Shown here: positions 63,443 through 64,000 of the stretch, one piece after another
Layout of the letters: each line of letters begins with the position of its first letter
Position numbering within the stretch: position 1 is the first letter of the stretch
Source: Tetraselmis striata
Lineage: Eukaryota; Chlorophyta; Chlorodendrophyceae; Chlorodendrales; Chlorodendraceae
NCBI GenBank assembly: GCA_006384855.1
Contig: VCJN01000810.1
Location: forward strand, 229,337-293,336
Reading direction: 5' to 3'
DNA: 64,000 nucleotides
Notes under the pieces: generated by a model
Database searches by the model: none
What the model saw: the letters and a program-made list of their open reading frames with translations, nothing else
What the model was told of the DNA's origin: nothing
Position numbers and translations under genes: made by a program

Positions 63443-63530
63443 TAGGGCTCCCGCCGCCTGCCGCTCCGCCGACCCAAGCCGCGGCGTGTGCTGCGCCCCG
63501 CATAGTCGCCTCGAATATAATATACATGAC

Positions 63531-63876
63531 GCGGGGACGGGGGGGGGGGGGGGGGGGGATTCGTGCGTTTCGTATGTCGGCGGAAAGGCGTGCGAAGCTG
63601 CGGCTGGCGAAGGTGGTGGAAATAAGCGTGGCGGCGTCGGCGGCGTATTACCGTGCGTGCATGCGTGCGCAACCCCGCGGCAGCAAGCGCCGGACTCGGC
63701 GTGTGCCGGCGGCAGAGCTGCGAAGCCATGGACACGGTACGGGATGCCAAGTCTGGCTAAGCAACTGCCGAGGCTGGCGGCTTAACCCCCATGTCCGGCG
63801 GTTAAGGGACGGAAAGTGCGTAGAAGTTGATCGGCAAAGCGGGCATATAAGCCTGGCTGTGCTAGGTTCCTATTAA
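63531..63876 (+). CDS. Unrecognised small basic ORF
   Basis: After a 20-bp poly(G) tract the plus strand reads IRAFRMSAERRAKLRLAKVV, EISVAASAAYYRACMRAQPR and GSKRRTRRVPAAELRSHGHG, to a stop at 63876. It looks like coding sequence of a basic protein, perhaps a downstream exon. The strand opposite to the Cys-rich gene makes it a separate unit. No domain is known to me. Confidence 0.25.
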
Positions 63877-64000
63877 GTAATGGCGGTTTGGTGCTAAGTA
63901 ATTCGTAGGGGTGGACCATGCAGCGCAGGTAGGGGGCGGTATAAATGAGGCCGGGCACATATACTGCTCCACGAAACGACACTGTCGCACGTGTAGTTGA

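Noticed and set aside
1-64000. CRISPR arrays, bacterial operons, rRNA genes
   Set aside because: The tandem repeats lack unique spacers, introns and retroelements dominate, and no rRNA-like stretch was seen.

Overview
The window looks like a repeat-rich stretch of a green algal nuclear genome, probably Chlamydomonadales or a volvocine relative. The clues are high GC, spliced genes with GT-AG introns, a TGTAA motif just after one gene, an interstitial run of the CCCTAAAA telomere-type repeat, and DIRS (kangaroo-like), Ty3, Ty1/copia and LINE elements side by side. The taxon is inferred; no rRNA or organelle gene is present to settle it. I see no bacterial operon, CRISPR array or prophage.

Layout. 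1-1.8 kb: no gene seen. 1.8-5.5 kb: two head-to-head, decayed copies of one DIRS retroelement (reverse transcriptase, RNase H, Dam-like methylase, recombinase fragment). 5.6-7.7 kb: an unrecognised, frame-broken element-like gene. 7.8-13.8 kb: a mosaic of short repeats, a methylase fragment, a 30-bp GC minisatellite, a ~185-bp satellite interrupted by a chromodomain fragment, gag-like tandem duplications and a 416-bp tandem duplication. 14.1-17.3 kb: a LINE-like element with an ORF1-type gene and a 3' UTR but no reverse transcriptase. 17.3-19.4 kb: repeats. 19.4-32.1 kb: a large Ty3-type element on the minus strand and partial inverted copies of it. It encodes gag, a protease-like region, a C5 cytosine DNA methyltransferase, RT, RNase H, integrase, a PHD finger and a second Rossmann-type methyltransferase. 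A solo LTR with 5-bp target duplication sits inside the RT.

33.9-42.4 kb holds the only convincing host genes: two tail-to-tail, multi-exon CAMTA-like transcription-factor paralogues (CG-1 plus TIG domains). The second carries a MITE in its first intron. 42.4-48.3 kb is intergenic, with a LINE 3' end, a perfect 19-bp hairpin and a possible transposase scrap. 48.3-57.2 kb is a nest on the minus strand: a copia element and its 520-bp LTR, a chromovirus integrase split by a 2,052-bp TIR transposon, a second copy of the copia LTR, and a broken C5 methyltransferase. 57.7-61.75 kb is a BED-finger-like gene running into about 84 copies of the 30-bp minisatellite. 62-64 kb has a duplicated segment and a cysteine-rich, possibly piggyBac-like gene.

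Two themes run through the window. One is retroelements carrying DNA-methylation writers and a chromatin reader: C5 methyltransferase twice, Dam/SPWF-type methylase in DIRS and Ty3, PHD finger, chromodomains. The other is an unusual density of long poly(G)/poly(C) tracts, about twenty of 15-36 bp, in introns, intergenic DNA and element coding regions.
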